From the NCBI GenBank assembly GCA_030549775.1, contig CM060181.1, forward strand, positions 32,958,753-33,022,752: a stretch of 64,000 nt of DNA, given 5' to 3'. The DNA is from Tamarix chinensis (lineage: Eukaryota; Streptophyta; Magnoliopsida; Caryophyllales; Tamaricaceae). A program made the translations under genes and the position numbers. Below are positions 48,138 through 58,899 of this stretch, in pieces (within the stretch, counting starts at the first letter, position 1; every line of letters begins with the position of its first letter). The notes beneath the pieces are model-generated. The model saw only the letters and a program-made list of their open reading frames with translations. It did not search any database and had not been told where the DNA came from.

Positions 48138-48329
48138 ATGGATTCTCATAATGCATCTAATAATTCTCATGATAATGAGGATTTTACATGCTTATTAATG
48201 CAACCTATTACAATATGTGTCTTTGATGATATAACTTTTACTAACCATCATAAATATATTTTAATTGATTCTTGTAGGTATGTAACATATTTGCCAGGAG
48301 AAGATTCAACACATATCACAATTCAAAGG

Positions 48330-48697
48330 AGTTGTTATGCATAGAAGCTAAACTTTCAAGTCAAAGAGGATTGGTAAGTAAAAGTACTAAATATTGTGAT
48401 ATTAAGTTAGCTTATGTAGAGTTTGCTTACAATCGAAGTTCTTCATGTATTACCCGCTCAATTCTATTTGAGATTGTGTATGGGGTGAATCTGTACATGT
48501 TAGTTGACATAGTAACCTTGGAAGAAGGCGAGTTTAAAAATTATGAAGCCAAGGAAAAAGTTTAATTTTTTCAAAAGCTTCATCAATAAATCAAGGGAAA
48601 CATTGAACGAGCTAACGAAAGGTATAAAAAAAAAGCTAATAAACATATAAAATCCACAAATTATTATATAATTTTCACAATTTCTAAAATTGAACTT
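48330..48697 (+). pseudogene. Ty3/gypsy integrase fragment
   Basis: The frame 48332-48565 reads DIKLAYVEFAYNRSSSC, then FEIVYGVNLYMLVD. This is the end of a plant gypsy integrase core (family pattern EFAYNRS...PFEIVYG). After a TAA at 48563, HQ.IKGNIERANERYKKKANKH continues the usual post-core helix. No other domain of this element was found nearby. The apparent start of another LTR at 48698 may mark where it was cut. Confidence 0.75.
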
Positions 48698-51680
48698 TGT
48701 CACTAAAATTTAAATTTCTAAAATTATTTCACACTTTTCCATAAATTTTCTTAATTTTATGGTTCATTTAATATTTCCCCCCGTAAATACATACTTTGGC
48801 CCATCTTTACAATTTAATCTATTAAACTAATTGTAACCAACCTCTTGACTATCTCCTTTGATCCTAACTAGTCTCTAATTATATTCCATTAAGATTTCCC
48901 CTCTTATTTGACTTTATTTAACCAAAAACATGGTTAAGAGTACACTAAACATACCATTTTAAATTTATCCTTTAACCACTTATACAATTAACAACTTTCA
49001 ATTAAGTGTTTAACGAGATAAATCAACCAAGCCTAGACCCTCTAACTCACACAAAAACCAGCAGCTATAGACCTTCCAAATTATGCTCTTATGTCCTCAT
49101 GCACCCATTATATATATAATTTCATTTGCATGCAACCCCAAACACAAGTGTGCAACACCCCCTTTTCCCCTTCATCTTTGTTGATCTATATAACAACTAT
49201 TGGGATCCCTCTTTGAAGATTTTTTTTTTGAGTTTTTCCTTTGCCAATATATGTCCCTATTCTTCTTCTTAGTTTAGTTGGCTTGGCTTTTTGGTTATTT
49301 TTACATATGTCTTTCCCCTTTTCACATTAGCTCTACTATATTTATTCTACTAGCAACTGGTGCCAACATCTTTCTCCTTTCCTCATCCATTTTCACTACC
49401 CTTAACCACCATTGCTACAACTACTTCCCTTCCTCTTTTCCTTGGTGTGCTAGTGATGTTTTTGGTAGTTTAGGAGTAGTGGCAATGAGCTGTCGTGGTT
49501 GTAGCTAGTATAGTCCATATTCACTTATATCCTAACCTTCCTTTAACATTTATTTTTGCTTCTTAAATCTTCCTTCTTTCCTTACCCTTTTACTTTGATA
49601 ATTTTACTCTTTTTTAAGTTTTATTATTTTAATTAGGTGATCAAGGTGTAGAAGATACTTAGGAGAATTTTTCTTACATAGAGACTTTGCTCTTATAAAA
49701 GGCTATACACCTTATTAGATTAGGGATTATTGTGCTATGTGATTTATTATGTTAATTCCCATGTCAACAAGTTTTAATTTAGTAAAGCATGATTTACTTA
49801 TAAAAGCTTGTTTTTCATATAATTGTATGATTTCATGTAATCATGTTATTTCAAGTTTTAATGTAAAATGCACCATGTTAGGCCATGCTAGGTATTATAT
49901 TTAATTCTCAAGCATGATTTTATAATTTTATATTTTTTAAGCATGTTGTTAAGTATATTATTATGGGAATCAATATTGTTGATGAGTATTGAGTGTGGTT
50001 TGGAGTTTTGATGGTTTTAGGCCATATAGATATTTCAACCTCCTTTGAATTTTGGATCTTTTATCTAAATTAATTTATGATAATTAAATTATTATGTGTT
50101 TAATAGCATGTGGGAGTTTGTGTGATAAGATATTTTGGTGAAGTTTAGTGAATTTGAAATTATTTGATGATAATCAATCAAAGGGAATTTTGGTTAAATT
50201 AGTGATTTTTTTTGTAATTAAGGTATTTCATTTTATTTGTAAGGTTTTAACATAAATTTTAATATATAATATGATAGGGTTTGGTTGAATATGTGTTAAG
50301 TTATGTTAATAAGAAGTTTTAAAGTGATTAGGTGAAATAAGACATTTTGGTTATATTAGGTTATTTATGGAAATTTAATGATGTATGTGTGTTATTTGGG
50401 TTAACATATGGTAAGTGTAATATTTGATTAGTTTGGATGATTATGAGTGCCATAAGTATTAACATGGTGTGAAAATAGATTAAATTAGGTTTCGAAATCC
50501 TAGGGGTATAATTAGTATTTTATGTAAATAATGTTGGAGTTTAATCTTATTTTTTGGTAAGGTACTTATTATGATATATTGGAGTGTTGTGTTAAATTTG
50601 ATGAGTTTTAAGAATGGATTTTAGAGTTGATTGTGAATTAAGGTTTTCACAAGGGCATTATAGTCTTTTCTATAGTGGAATGTCTTCTTTAGTCATTGTT
50701 GGAATTTGCTTATGCTTTGTGATTATTCTATGTGTTTATGGTATTTCTAACCTAGTTAACCATAGTGCAATTCTTTGTGTACGCCTAGTAAATAATTGTT
50801 AGTATGGATTTAGAAATTAGTGATAATCGGTAATTCATATAACATTTGATAAGTGTCTTCATAAGAAACAAGGGATCAATGGCATCCCATATGACAATTG
50901 ATAGTGGTAATACAAGTGGAATTGTTATTGATGAGGGGACATGTCCTACAAATTCTACAAGCCATAAGTTGGCTTATCTCATATTAGAGCCTATTAGTTT
51001 AGCCATGGTTGAAGATTTAGGCCAAACTAATAACATTTGGCTTAATAAGGTGATTATTTGGTTAAGTATGGATAAATGAGAGAATTAATAGTAATTATTG
51101 ATTTTCTAATGAAGAAAAATACTTTTCACATGTCATGGACATCCAATAATGAGGGAATTGGCCATATTAAGTAGAGATGAGATTTAGTTAGTAGATATTA
51201 GATATTATTATAATTTTAGAATATTTATCCTTTTAAGTTGCAAGTTTGCTCTTTCAATTTAGTTTAGTGTGTCGAATATTAGTCTAGAATTTTTGTGATT
51301 TTTATCTTTTTTTTAGCTTATATTTTCTTAAAGAATGTAATACAACCAAGTCACGTTTGATTCTTCAATTAGTTCTCTATGTGAGCTCATTCTTGAATTT
51401 GATTTCAGTGTGACTCTTATTCGAGTTTTCTATACTCAATTTCTATGTAATTTGATAGAGTTAGTCCTTTAAATTAAGTGCCTCCATATCTCAATTTCAA
51501 ACATAGAAATCATCCATAGATAAACACATATTCATCTTCAACCTCTGTCGGATATAGGGTAGGCTGTGGACGTCTAACCTATGTCAAATACGGTAGTAAT
51601 GTCCCGTTTTTCTAAGTATTTTCTACTTTCGTAACATGTTTTAATGAATTTTTTTTGTAGTAAAAAATAGGGATATTACA
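48698..51680 (+). mobile_element. Probable long LTR
   Basis: The end is clear: GTAGTAAAAAATAGGGATATTACA at 51680, matching the end of the outer LTR at 45066. The start is proposed at 48698 (TGTCACTAAAATTT), where the integrase fragment stops and an AT-rich then pyrimidine-rich layout begins. Inside are GGGGTATAATTAGTATTTTA (50510) and AAGGGCATTATAGTC (50653), typical of this LTR group. Flanking 5-mers AACTT and AAAAG do not match well, so the left border is uncertain. Confidence 0.45.
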
Positions 51681-52093
51681 AAAAGGCTTATGGATTAAAC
51701 AACCATTAAAAATTAACCTAAGACTTAATAAGGAATATACCAATATGTACCAAGTCTTGAGGTGTTAAATGATGTCGTCTTATACGATCTTGATCTGAAT
51801 GTAGTTAGACCTTTCTATGTGCTAGAGGAACTTTATTACTCTTTTATATTCTTAGTAATTTGATGCATCCGAATCCAACCCATCCAATCCAATTGTCACC
51901 TCCATAGATACTGCAATTATGTGATACCCAGATTGGGCACTGCTCCTACCCAAAGACCACTATTCATATGCATCACAATTGCCTAAGAACCAACTCAGTC
52001 TTGACTCCGGAGCAGCCTAGGTGTAGATCGTTGCTTCTCGAAATCTTTAGCATTTCAGTGAATGACTAGCTTCAACAAAACTTATGGTTCAAG
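51681..52093. other. Spacer, nothing recognised
   Basis: No supported gene, repeat border or RNA gene between the LTR end and the RNase H fragment. Confidence 0.4.
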
Positions 52094-52470
52094 TTGATAC
52101 TAATCCTTGATATGAATGCTCTCTCGGCCAACTTATTCTCGGTGGGATGTTGGAAATTTTTGCTCTGGAGGAATTATTGCATTTTCACCAAGGGATTTTC
52201 ATGGCCTATTCAATCCAAGAAAATCATTCTTTCTCCAGCCCTTGTCAAACATAGGTGTTGGTCTAGCATGATGGACATTCACAATCCTCCCTGCATTCGC
52301 GTTCTCTTGCTCTAGGTATCGTCAAGATCAATATGGATGGGAGCACCTTGGGAATCCTAGAATGATAGCAGCTGGTGGGGCTCCCAGAGATGGCAACGGT
52401 CACCGTCTAACCGAATTTACTTGCAATGTTGGTTATAGTTCCATCACTAATGCAGAGCCATGGTTTTTTT
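52094..52470 (+). pseudogene. LINE-type RNase H (RVT_3) fragment, frameshifted
   Basis: From about 52319 the sequence reads VKINMDGSTLG. A one-base shift near 52360 then leads to NPRMIAAGGAPRDGNGHR and EFTCNVGYSS.TNAE. Plant LINE-type RNase H domains start K-x-N-x-DG...GNPG..G.GG..RD..G, with the Asp catalytic. The preceding frame (52094-52315) is the likely linker, ending in PPCIRVLLL and a TAG. It is a broken remnant, either from a LINE or from a stand-alone RVT_3 gene. Confidence 0.6.
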
Positions 52471-52809
52471 TTTTATATTTTTATTTTGTTTAAACGGATT
52501 GGAAGTGGAATAGAACTCAGGTTACACGTGATTTTAGCATCTGAATTCGAATTGGCCAATAACTCACGTTACTGACGAGATTTTAGCTTCTGACTCAAGG
52601 AGGGTCACTGCATCGAGATTATGGGGCGCCCCTTTCCACATCATCATCTAGCATCATTGATCCAGGCCTGCCGTCAACTGTAGGAGAGCTTCGTTTCCTC
52701 CATGAGTATAGATAAGGCAATCAAATTGCTGACAAGCATCCACGTAAACGCCATTGTTATGGCTTTAATGTACAAAACTTTTACTCTGCCCACTGGACGT
52801 AATAAATCT

Positions 52810-52835
52810 TCTATTATTATTATTATTATTATTGG
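52810..52835. repeat. (ATT)n microsatellite
   Basis: About eight TTA/ATT units in tandem, about 285 bases below the stop codon of the protease gene. Confidence 0.9.
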
Positions 52836-53118
52836 ATGTACTACACAGCCCTTGAAAATCGCTCACTAATCCTCTTGTAACTATGTTGGGTTCACAAGCC
52901 CTTAAATAAAAATAAAAAATCCTTAAACTCTTGCATGACCAATATTAATTATGAGGTATACAAATTCCAGTCTTAATGACTAAGCTAAGACCTCACAAGC
53001 TGTTGCTCCGCCTTCAAGGGACCTACCATTTCACCCTAAAACCCAGAGCAAATATGTACGGAAGTGAGACAGCTTCAACTTGTTTGCAAATCTGTGAACC
53101 GTATTTAATAAAAAATGA

Positions 53119-56100
53119 TCAGGGCAGCATGACTATATCGTCTTCATCTGATGATAAATTCTCAACGAAATTTGTTTCTTGACTGGATCTTGACAATTGC
53201 TTATCAAGTTCAAAGCAAAATTGTTCAAAGCTTTCACGAGAAAACCAGTCCCTCTTCATCTGAAAATAAATAGCAAGGAAACGAAACAATGATCAGAAAT
53301 CAAATTAGAAAAAAAAAAGGTCTATGGAATCAAGAAGGCCAAGAATGAAGCTAGGAGACAAGAATATGAGTGGGTCAGAGGAAGCATACAAAGAAAGGAT
53401 AGCGCTCAGCGATGGAAAAATTTTCTGGATCAGCTTCCATGAACTTCTTTATGAAGTAGAGAACATATATGCCACATTCCGTTTTATTCTGTTGTTGTGG
53501 TACCTGAAAATGTCATAATTTGCAGGAAGAATGTCATGAAATACGATTGGTAAATTAATTTCTGCTGTTTATTAACATTATACTATAAATTATGTCAGCT
53601 AAAATTGAAGTAATTATTTTCCAAAAAAGTAATAGCGTATAAATAGTCTAGCTAACATCTAAAAAATTGAACCAGACCCTAGATCGCTGCATATATTATC
53701 AGGCTCGCAGATCAACGTAAGTTTTACCAAGTAAAGAATAATAATTAAATTCTCAATGTCAACAACTTACAAGAACAAGTTGATCTAGAGAATAAGATCC
53801 CATGTGTTATTTTATTTTGGTTGGGTGCATAGAGAAGATCGGCCACCATTTTTCTATTTTACCTTAGGAATCAACAAAGGGATTTGTCCAATTGTCTTCT
53901 TGTTTTCTGTTGTACCCTCTGCGCTGTAGATGTCCCAGACTAGCCTGCAGGTAATGACTCCAATAAGCAACAATAGTCTGAAGATAAAGAGGGAGAAGCA
54001 CACAGAGGAAGACCATAGTATACTTCCTAATATCCGGTTCAAGTTGTTGTCTTGGATCAGCCATCTCAACCGAGTCAAGCAATAGCATGCACCGTGCTGT
54101 GGATTTCGTCTTCAGATTCTCATCAAAGTGACAGAATATCAACAGTCTCCAATGATTCCTAAAAACGTGAAATTTGGAGACTTCATGAAACAAGCCTTGG
54201 CAAGCACATCAGATAAAGTGCTAATCTAATAGCATAGACCATAATGTTTAACAGGAAAAAGTTTAGAAACTGACCAGCCAACAATGGGAACAAAAACATA
54301 TTTCTTTGAGAAAATATCTTTTTCCTTAATCCACCTCAAGACTTTAGTTTTCCAGGACTGTTTAAGGTACATTGAGAACCATAAACTATCCAAGTGAGCA
54401 AATGAACTCCTCTTTTCTTCTGGAAAACTCAGCCATAAGTTCCTGCAGACATCAAAAACATAATACTAAGCATATAAGTTTGTAAGGTAAAGAGTTTTAT
54501 ATGGGAACAGAGACATGGACCCACTCAAAGAATGCCTCAAATGTGGAGGAATCCAGTTTTCGGTCTCGTACAGAGAGTGCATATTCATTTTCTTCAGTCC
54601 TCTCTGATTGTTCTTGACAGGGATTGGTACCTATAAAGGATTAATGTGCTGAAACAACTTCTCTACATGAAAATGCAGACATGCAGTTACATATTTCCAA
54701 CATCAATTTTTCCGACCACATATGGTTGAGTTATCTGTAATGCATGAGAATGAGCAGGATTTTGCAATTGAACAGTAGCCAACAATCCATATATGTTTTG
54801 TGATGCATTGACTTATTACCTTTATCAAGATATATAATATATCAACACTGTTAGATGAAGCCACTTGAGGAAACGAACGTGAAAATAAGCAAGATTGGAG
54901 ACCAAGCATGAATTAGAATAAATGTAGGTGAAGACACCCATGTGCATTTAACTCAAATTTTTTCTACAGATACTCTGTGGACAAATGCAGTGTGATTTCT
55001 GTAAAGTGCAACAAATGCAGACTCAAGAATTTCGCAGCCAACCAGGTTTCCCTCAAGAACGACTACTGATATGTCAACAATACTTGTACACATTGTCAAC
55101 CCTGACAAAGAATGCAAAACAAAGATAGAGCAGATTAAAACTAGGACACAATGCAAAACTTGTCTTTCGTGGCCCCAGAATGAAGTTAGCTTCTCACCCT
55201 AAGTATCCCTTTAAAATGATAAAAATATATGATATAAATAATTGTCACTTCTATGCCCGCCAGTGCAAAATCCCCTGCCTGGAGAGGTCTAATTAACAGT
55301 TCAAAATTCCCAATTCCTCACTGGTCATGTAGTTAACCACTTCATTACTCACACACAATCCTTTCAACCTCATCTTCCAGCCTCCTTTCAGCCACAAACA
55401 CTTGCAGATCTTAATTAGCTGTCCCGCACTCAGTACGTTTCAGCAATTTCTTCACAAGACATTTCATTTCCATTGGACAACAGCCTCAATCCTGGACCTT
55501 GGGGAAAAACAGACAGCTATCAGTATAAATCAAGTGATTCTGCTGCATTCACTGACGATGGTGATCAAATTATGAAGAGGCTTGCTTCCTGTAATATCCT
55601 AAACAGTTCGTGTTTACCTTTCAGCGAATTCATGTCCTCTGCCAACCATTGTCTCCAGCTCATATTCTATCTTCCTCAACTGCCTTCTAACCTCAGAAGA
55701 TCTTGATACCCAATCTAACTAGTGGTACCCATTCATGGTCCTATATTACCCACCATCACAAGGCTTTCCACATCTTATTGTTTAGGCAGTTTATCGGTCA
55801 TTGCAATGAATGAAATAAGACACATACGACCTTCAGAACGAAAAAATGCATGCACTTTCAAGAAATATGGTAGCTGGCAATATATATCTTAAAACTACCT
55901 GCATTTCTACAATGGCACACGCTCTTGTGCTTTTGTTCTCAGTTTCGAATTAGGTTTAACAATCTTTAGTAATCAAAAAGGAAGGAATGTCAGACTGCTC
56001 GACTCAGTCAGCAGTGTGCTCAAATCAAACATTTTCCTAAATCTGCAAGTATTTTGAACGGACAAATCTTTCTAGTAGCCCAAATCCACAGTTCAGAGAC

Positions 56101-56664
56101 TCATATTGACACTACATAAGATAATACTTCCTCAGCAAAACATAATCTACCTATAGTTCAATCAAACTCAGCAAAACATACAGCCCACTTGCACGGCCAC
56201 CTAAGAAAAACAAAATATTTCACCGAATCGCACACCAGCAAACGGCCACGTCACCCATATAAAACAAACTTCAATAGCATAGTAAATAAGTCAAAGAAAA
56301 GTAGTAAACACCGTACTATCCAGACAGTGATATTTTAGACAATAGTTTACACCTTATTAGATGAGGATGATCATGCCCATGAATTTTTTGTACCAAGAAC
56401 TCCTAAGGGATCAAATTCCAATCGGTAATTTCCTAATTCAACAGCAAGGACACAAGAAAATCTGGGTGGCAAACACAGAGCCATAGAAGTATAATTTGGG
56501 GATAAGCTTGTGCCGATATTTTTTATGTTTATGATCACAGTTCGAAACAGAAAATAACCCTAGGATATTGGAGTATTATTTTTACCAGATTGAGGACGAT
56601 CGAGATCACCGGAGGATTGAGATGATGATGGAGGAGGGGAAGTACCAAGCTTTCGTTTCTCCAT
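53119..56664 (-). CDS. Ulp1-type cysteine protease (peptidase C48, SUMO/ubiquitin-like-specific), seven exons
   Basis: Exons on the minus strand: 56586-56664, 54525-54630, 54275-54442, 54024-54158, 53863-53944, 53390-53503 and 53119-53259. All introns are GT-AG and phases join without a break: 825 bases, 274 residues plus TGA. The start is MEKRKLGTSPPPSSSQ with a Ser/Pro-rich, Asp/Glu-bearing N terminus. The catalytic domain covers about residues 45-255: FAHLDSLWFS, YVFVPIVGW, then NHWRLLIFCHF with His120, LLLDS with Asp146, and PQQQNKTECGIYVLYF with Gln194 and Cys200. All four Ulp1 catalytic positions are present. Such enzymes process SUMO or related modifiers or remove them from targets. 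The N terminus is short, so targeting is not evident. The tail ends SSDEDDIVMLP, acidic and SIM-like (inference). Intron 1 is about 1.95 kb. Confidence 0.9.
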
Positions 56665-56940
56665 TCCTCTTTTTACTTCGCTGCCAAGGTGTCCAGTGAT
56701 CAATGGTATTCTTCATTCACCTCATATCCCTTCAATGGTATTCTTCATTCACCTCATATCCCTTCGCTACCTCAAAGGGTAAGGTAGATCGAGGATAAGT
56801 ACAGTTTCGCAGAAGACGCAAATTGGCCGAATGGCCGGAGCCAGGAGAACCTGCTTTTACTCGTAACACCGATTGTATTAAATGGAGGACTCTGAATCGT
56901 AAGGCTAATTTACTCTGAAAATCGAAGTTACAGACTCGTC
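56665..56940 (-). promoter_or_regulatory. Protease upstream region with 32-bp tandem duplication
   Basis: The sequence directly above the start codon holds two exact 32-bp copies (see 56701-56764). No clear TATA box was placed. It is the likely 5' UTR and promoter by position only. Confidence 0.4.
56701..56764. repeat. Exact tandem duplication, 2 x 32 bp
   Basis: CAATGGTATTCTTCATTCAC plus 12 further bases (56701-56732) is repeated without mismatch at 56733-56764. It starts 36 bases above the protease ATG. Confidence 0.95.
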
Positions 56941-57161
56941 CGTTTCGCTACGTATGAATGATAAAATTAAAAAAACTTGAGATAATTTAAATCAGTGGGA
57001 ATTAGCATGAAAAATGAGATATTTATTAATTTATTGTAAATATTCTAGAGTTAATTACATATTAAGTTTGTGCGTACTTTCATTTTTTCAATCAGTTTCA
57101 TCGCATATCTTTTTATATTATTTAAGATAATTTTTAAATTTAATTTCTCTATTATACCTTC

Positions 57162-57198
<37 letters not shown>

Positions 57199-58890
57199 AC
57201 TGATATACTGTACAATCTAATTTTGATAAAGTCACTCATTCTAATTTGGGATAAAGTTATGTAAAGATTGAATATAATTGATAAGTTAAATTTAAAAACC
57301 AATGAAATAATTAAATAAAATTATGAATTAATTACTTAGAAGAAAATCTAATTGAACCTAGCATGTAATTTTTTATTTTATTTTCTATAAATTGTAACTA
57401 TTTTTTTTATTATGGCTGTAACCCTTAATCACTTCATATCCCTAATCCCATTGTATCATTTTTATAATAATTGTAGGATATTATATATAGGAGGCAAGTT
57501 GAAATGAACGCTAGGAATATCAATAACAACAAGAAGACCTCCCTTTATGTTGCTTGTTATCTCATGTTTTCCTTATTTGGGTTTTTTACTTATTCAATAT
57601 GCATCACAATAATTGCTTTGTGAAAAAATAATTACATAGTAGAATTTTTTTTTATCTTTATATAAAAAAACCAATGAACCAAAGAAATTCAAAATGAAGT
57701 TCACAAAACGAATCAAACCTTTATTGCCTTTATGGCATGTCCTATTGTAAATTTTATTATAGTGCGCCAAAGAAATTCTAATTACATAATAAAAATACTA
57801 AGTGATTCTAATTCTCCTATACGGTGGCTTATCAAGTAAATAGGATTAATAACAACCTAATTGATATGAAAAATGATGATCACACCATGGGTGCAATGTT
57901 GTAAGGTTTTGCTCAACAAAATGGTTCACAAGATACACAATAGTGGGTAAATTAAATATCGACACTTTTTGTTAATTTCTAAAATTGAGAATATACAAGC
58001 GTGGAGGAGTGCCCTTATTTGATATGCAAATTTTTAATGTATATTTCTTTTGATGACAATATGTATATAGAAGTACTTTAAAGTGTTTAGATTTTATGTT
58101 ATAGGGATATGTTATGTAATGTAAGAGTAATAAAAAAATTGATATCAAATATTACGTGGCTACTCTACATAGTAGATACTTATATTTTAATTACATATAT
58201 CCACGATCCTAACTTTTTTGCTTACTGCTTAAAATAAGTAGAAATAGATAATATAGCTCTTATGTATAAGAACTCTCAGATACTCATCAATTCATGACAA
58301 GTTAAAATACACTTCTAACTCTAAAAGCCAACAAATTCACATCTCTCAAGGTGCATAAAGATTCAATAACTCTAGTATATCTATGATCTTCACTCGGTGA
58401 TTGGTAGAAAAATAAAACCTAGCAAATGAATGATAATGAAAAAACCCTTGGTGGGAACTAAGCCAAAATACTATAAAATCATAACAAAACATAATAAGAT
58501 ATTTTTCTCAAAAACTTGTGAGTTTTCAAAAGAACTTTTCTCTCTCTAAAAAATACTAGCTCTCAATCTCTATATCAATCATAAAATGAGTTTAGTCACA
58601 TAGATAATTTTAACACATAAAATTCGATTCACTATATTAGTTAATCATAATTGGTGGAGTATTTTCAACTAAAAACATGCTAACCATGTTTTAAAACCAT
58701 ATAATTTATTATTAAAATTTTTTATTTTTAGCAGAAGCATAATACTAAAATAATTGGGAGTTATCATAATAGATATAAGTCTCGCTTACCACACCATATT
58801 TATATCCATCACAATGGAAAAAAATTATAACATAAACATAGGATGAATAGAAAATGAGAGTAACTTTATAAATTTTAAATAAGAATTTAA
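56941..58890. other. AT-rich spacer with microsatellite
   Basis: It contains an (ATT)n run at about 57165-57196. No gene, LTR terminus or RNA gene was supported. The open frames on both strands at 57051-57302 are products of the microsatellite (poly-Ile). Confidence 0.5.
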
Positions 58891-58899
58891 AGATTAAAT

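Noticed and set aside
54703..55156. Two minus-strand frames inside intron 1 of the protease gene
   Set aside because: No recognised domain. Exon 1 joins exon 2 in correct phase without them.
57051..57302. Poly-isoleucine frames on both strands
   Set aside because: Translation of an (ATT)n microsatellite.
58000..58620. Possible copia LTR fragment (GTGGGAACTAAGCC context)
   Set aside because: Only a vague resemblance, with no termini, primer-binding site or partner copy in the window.
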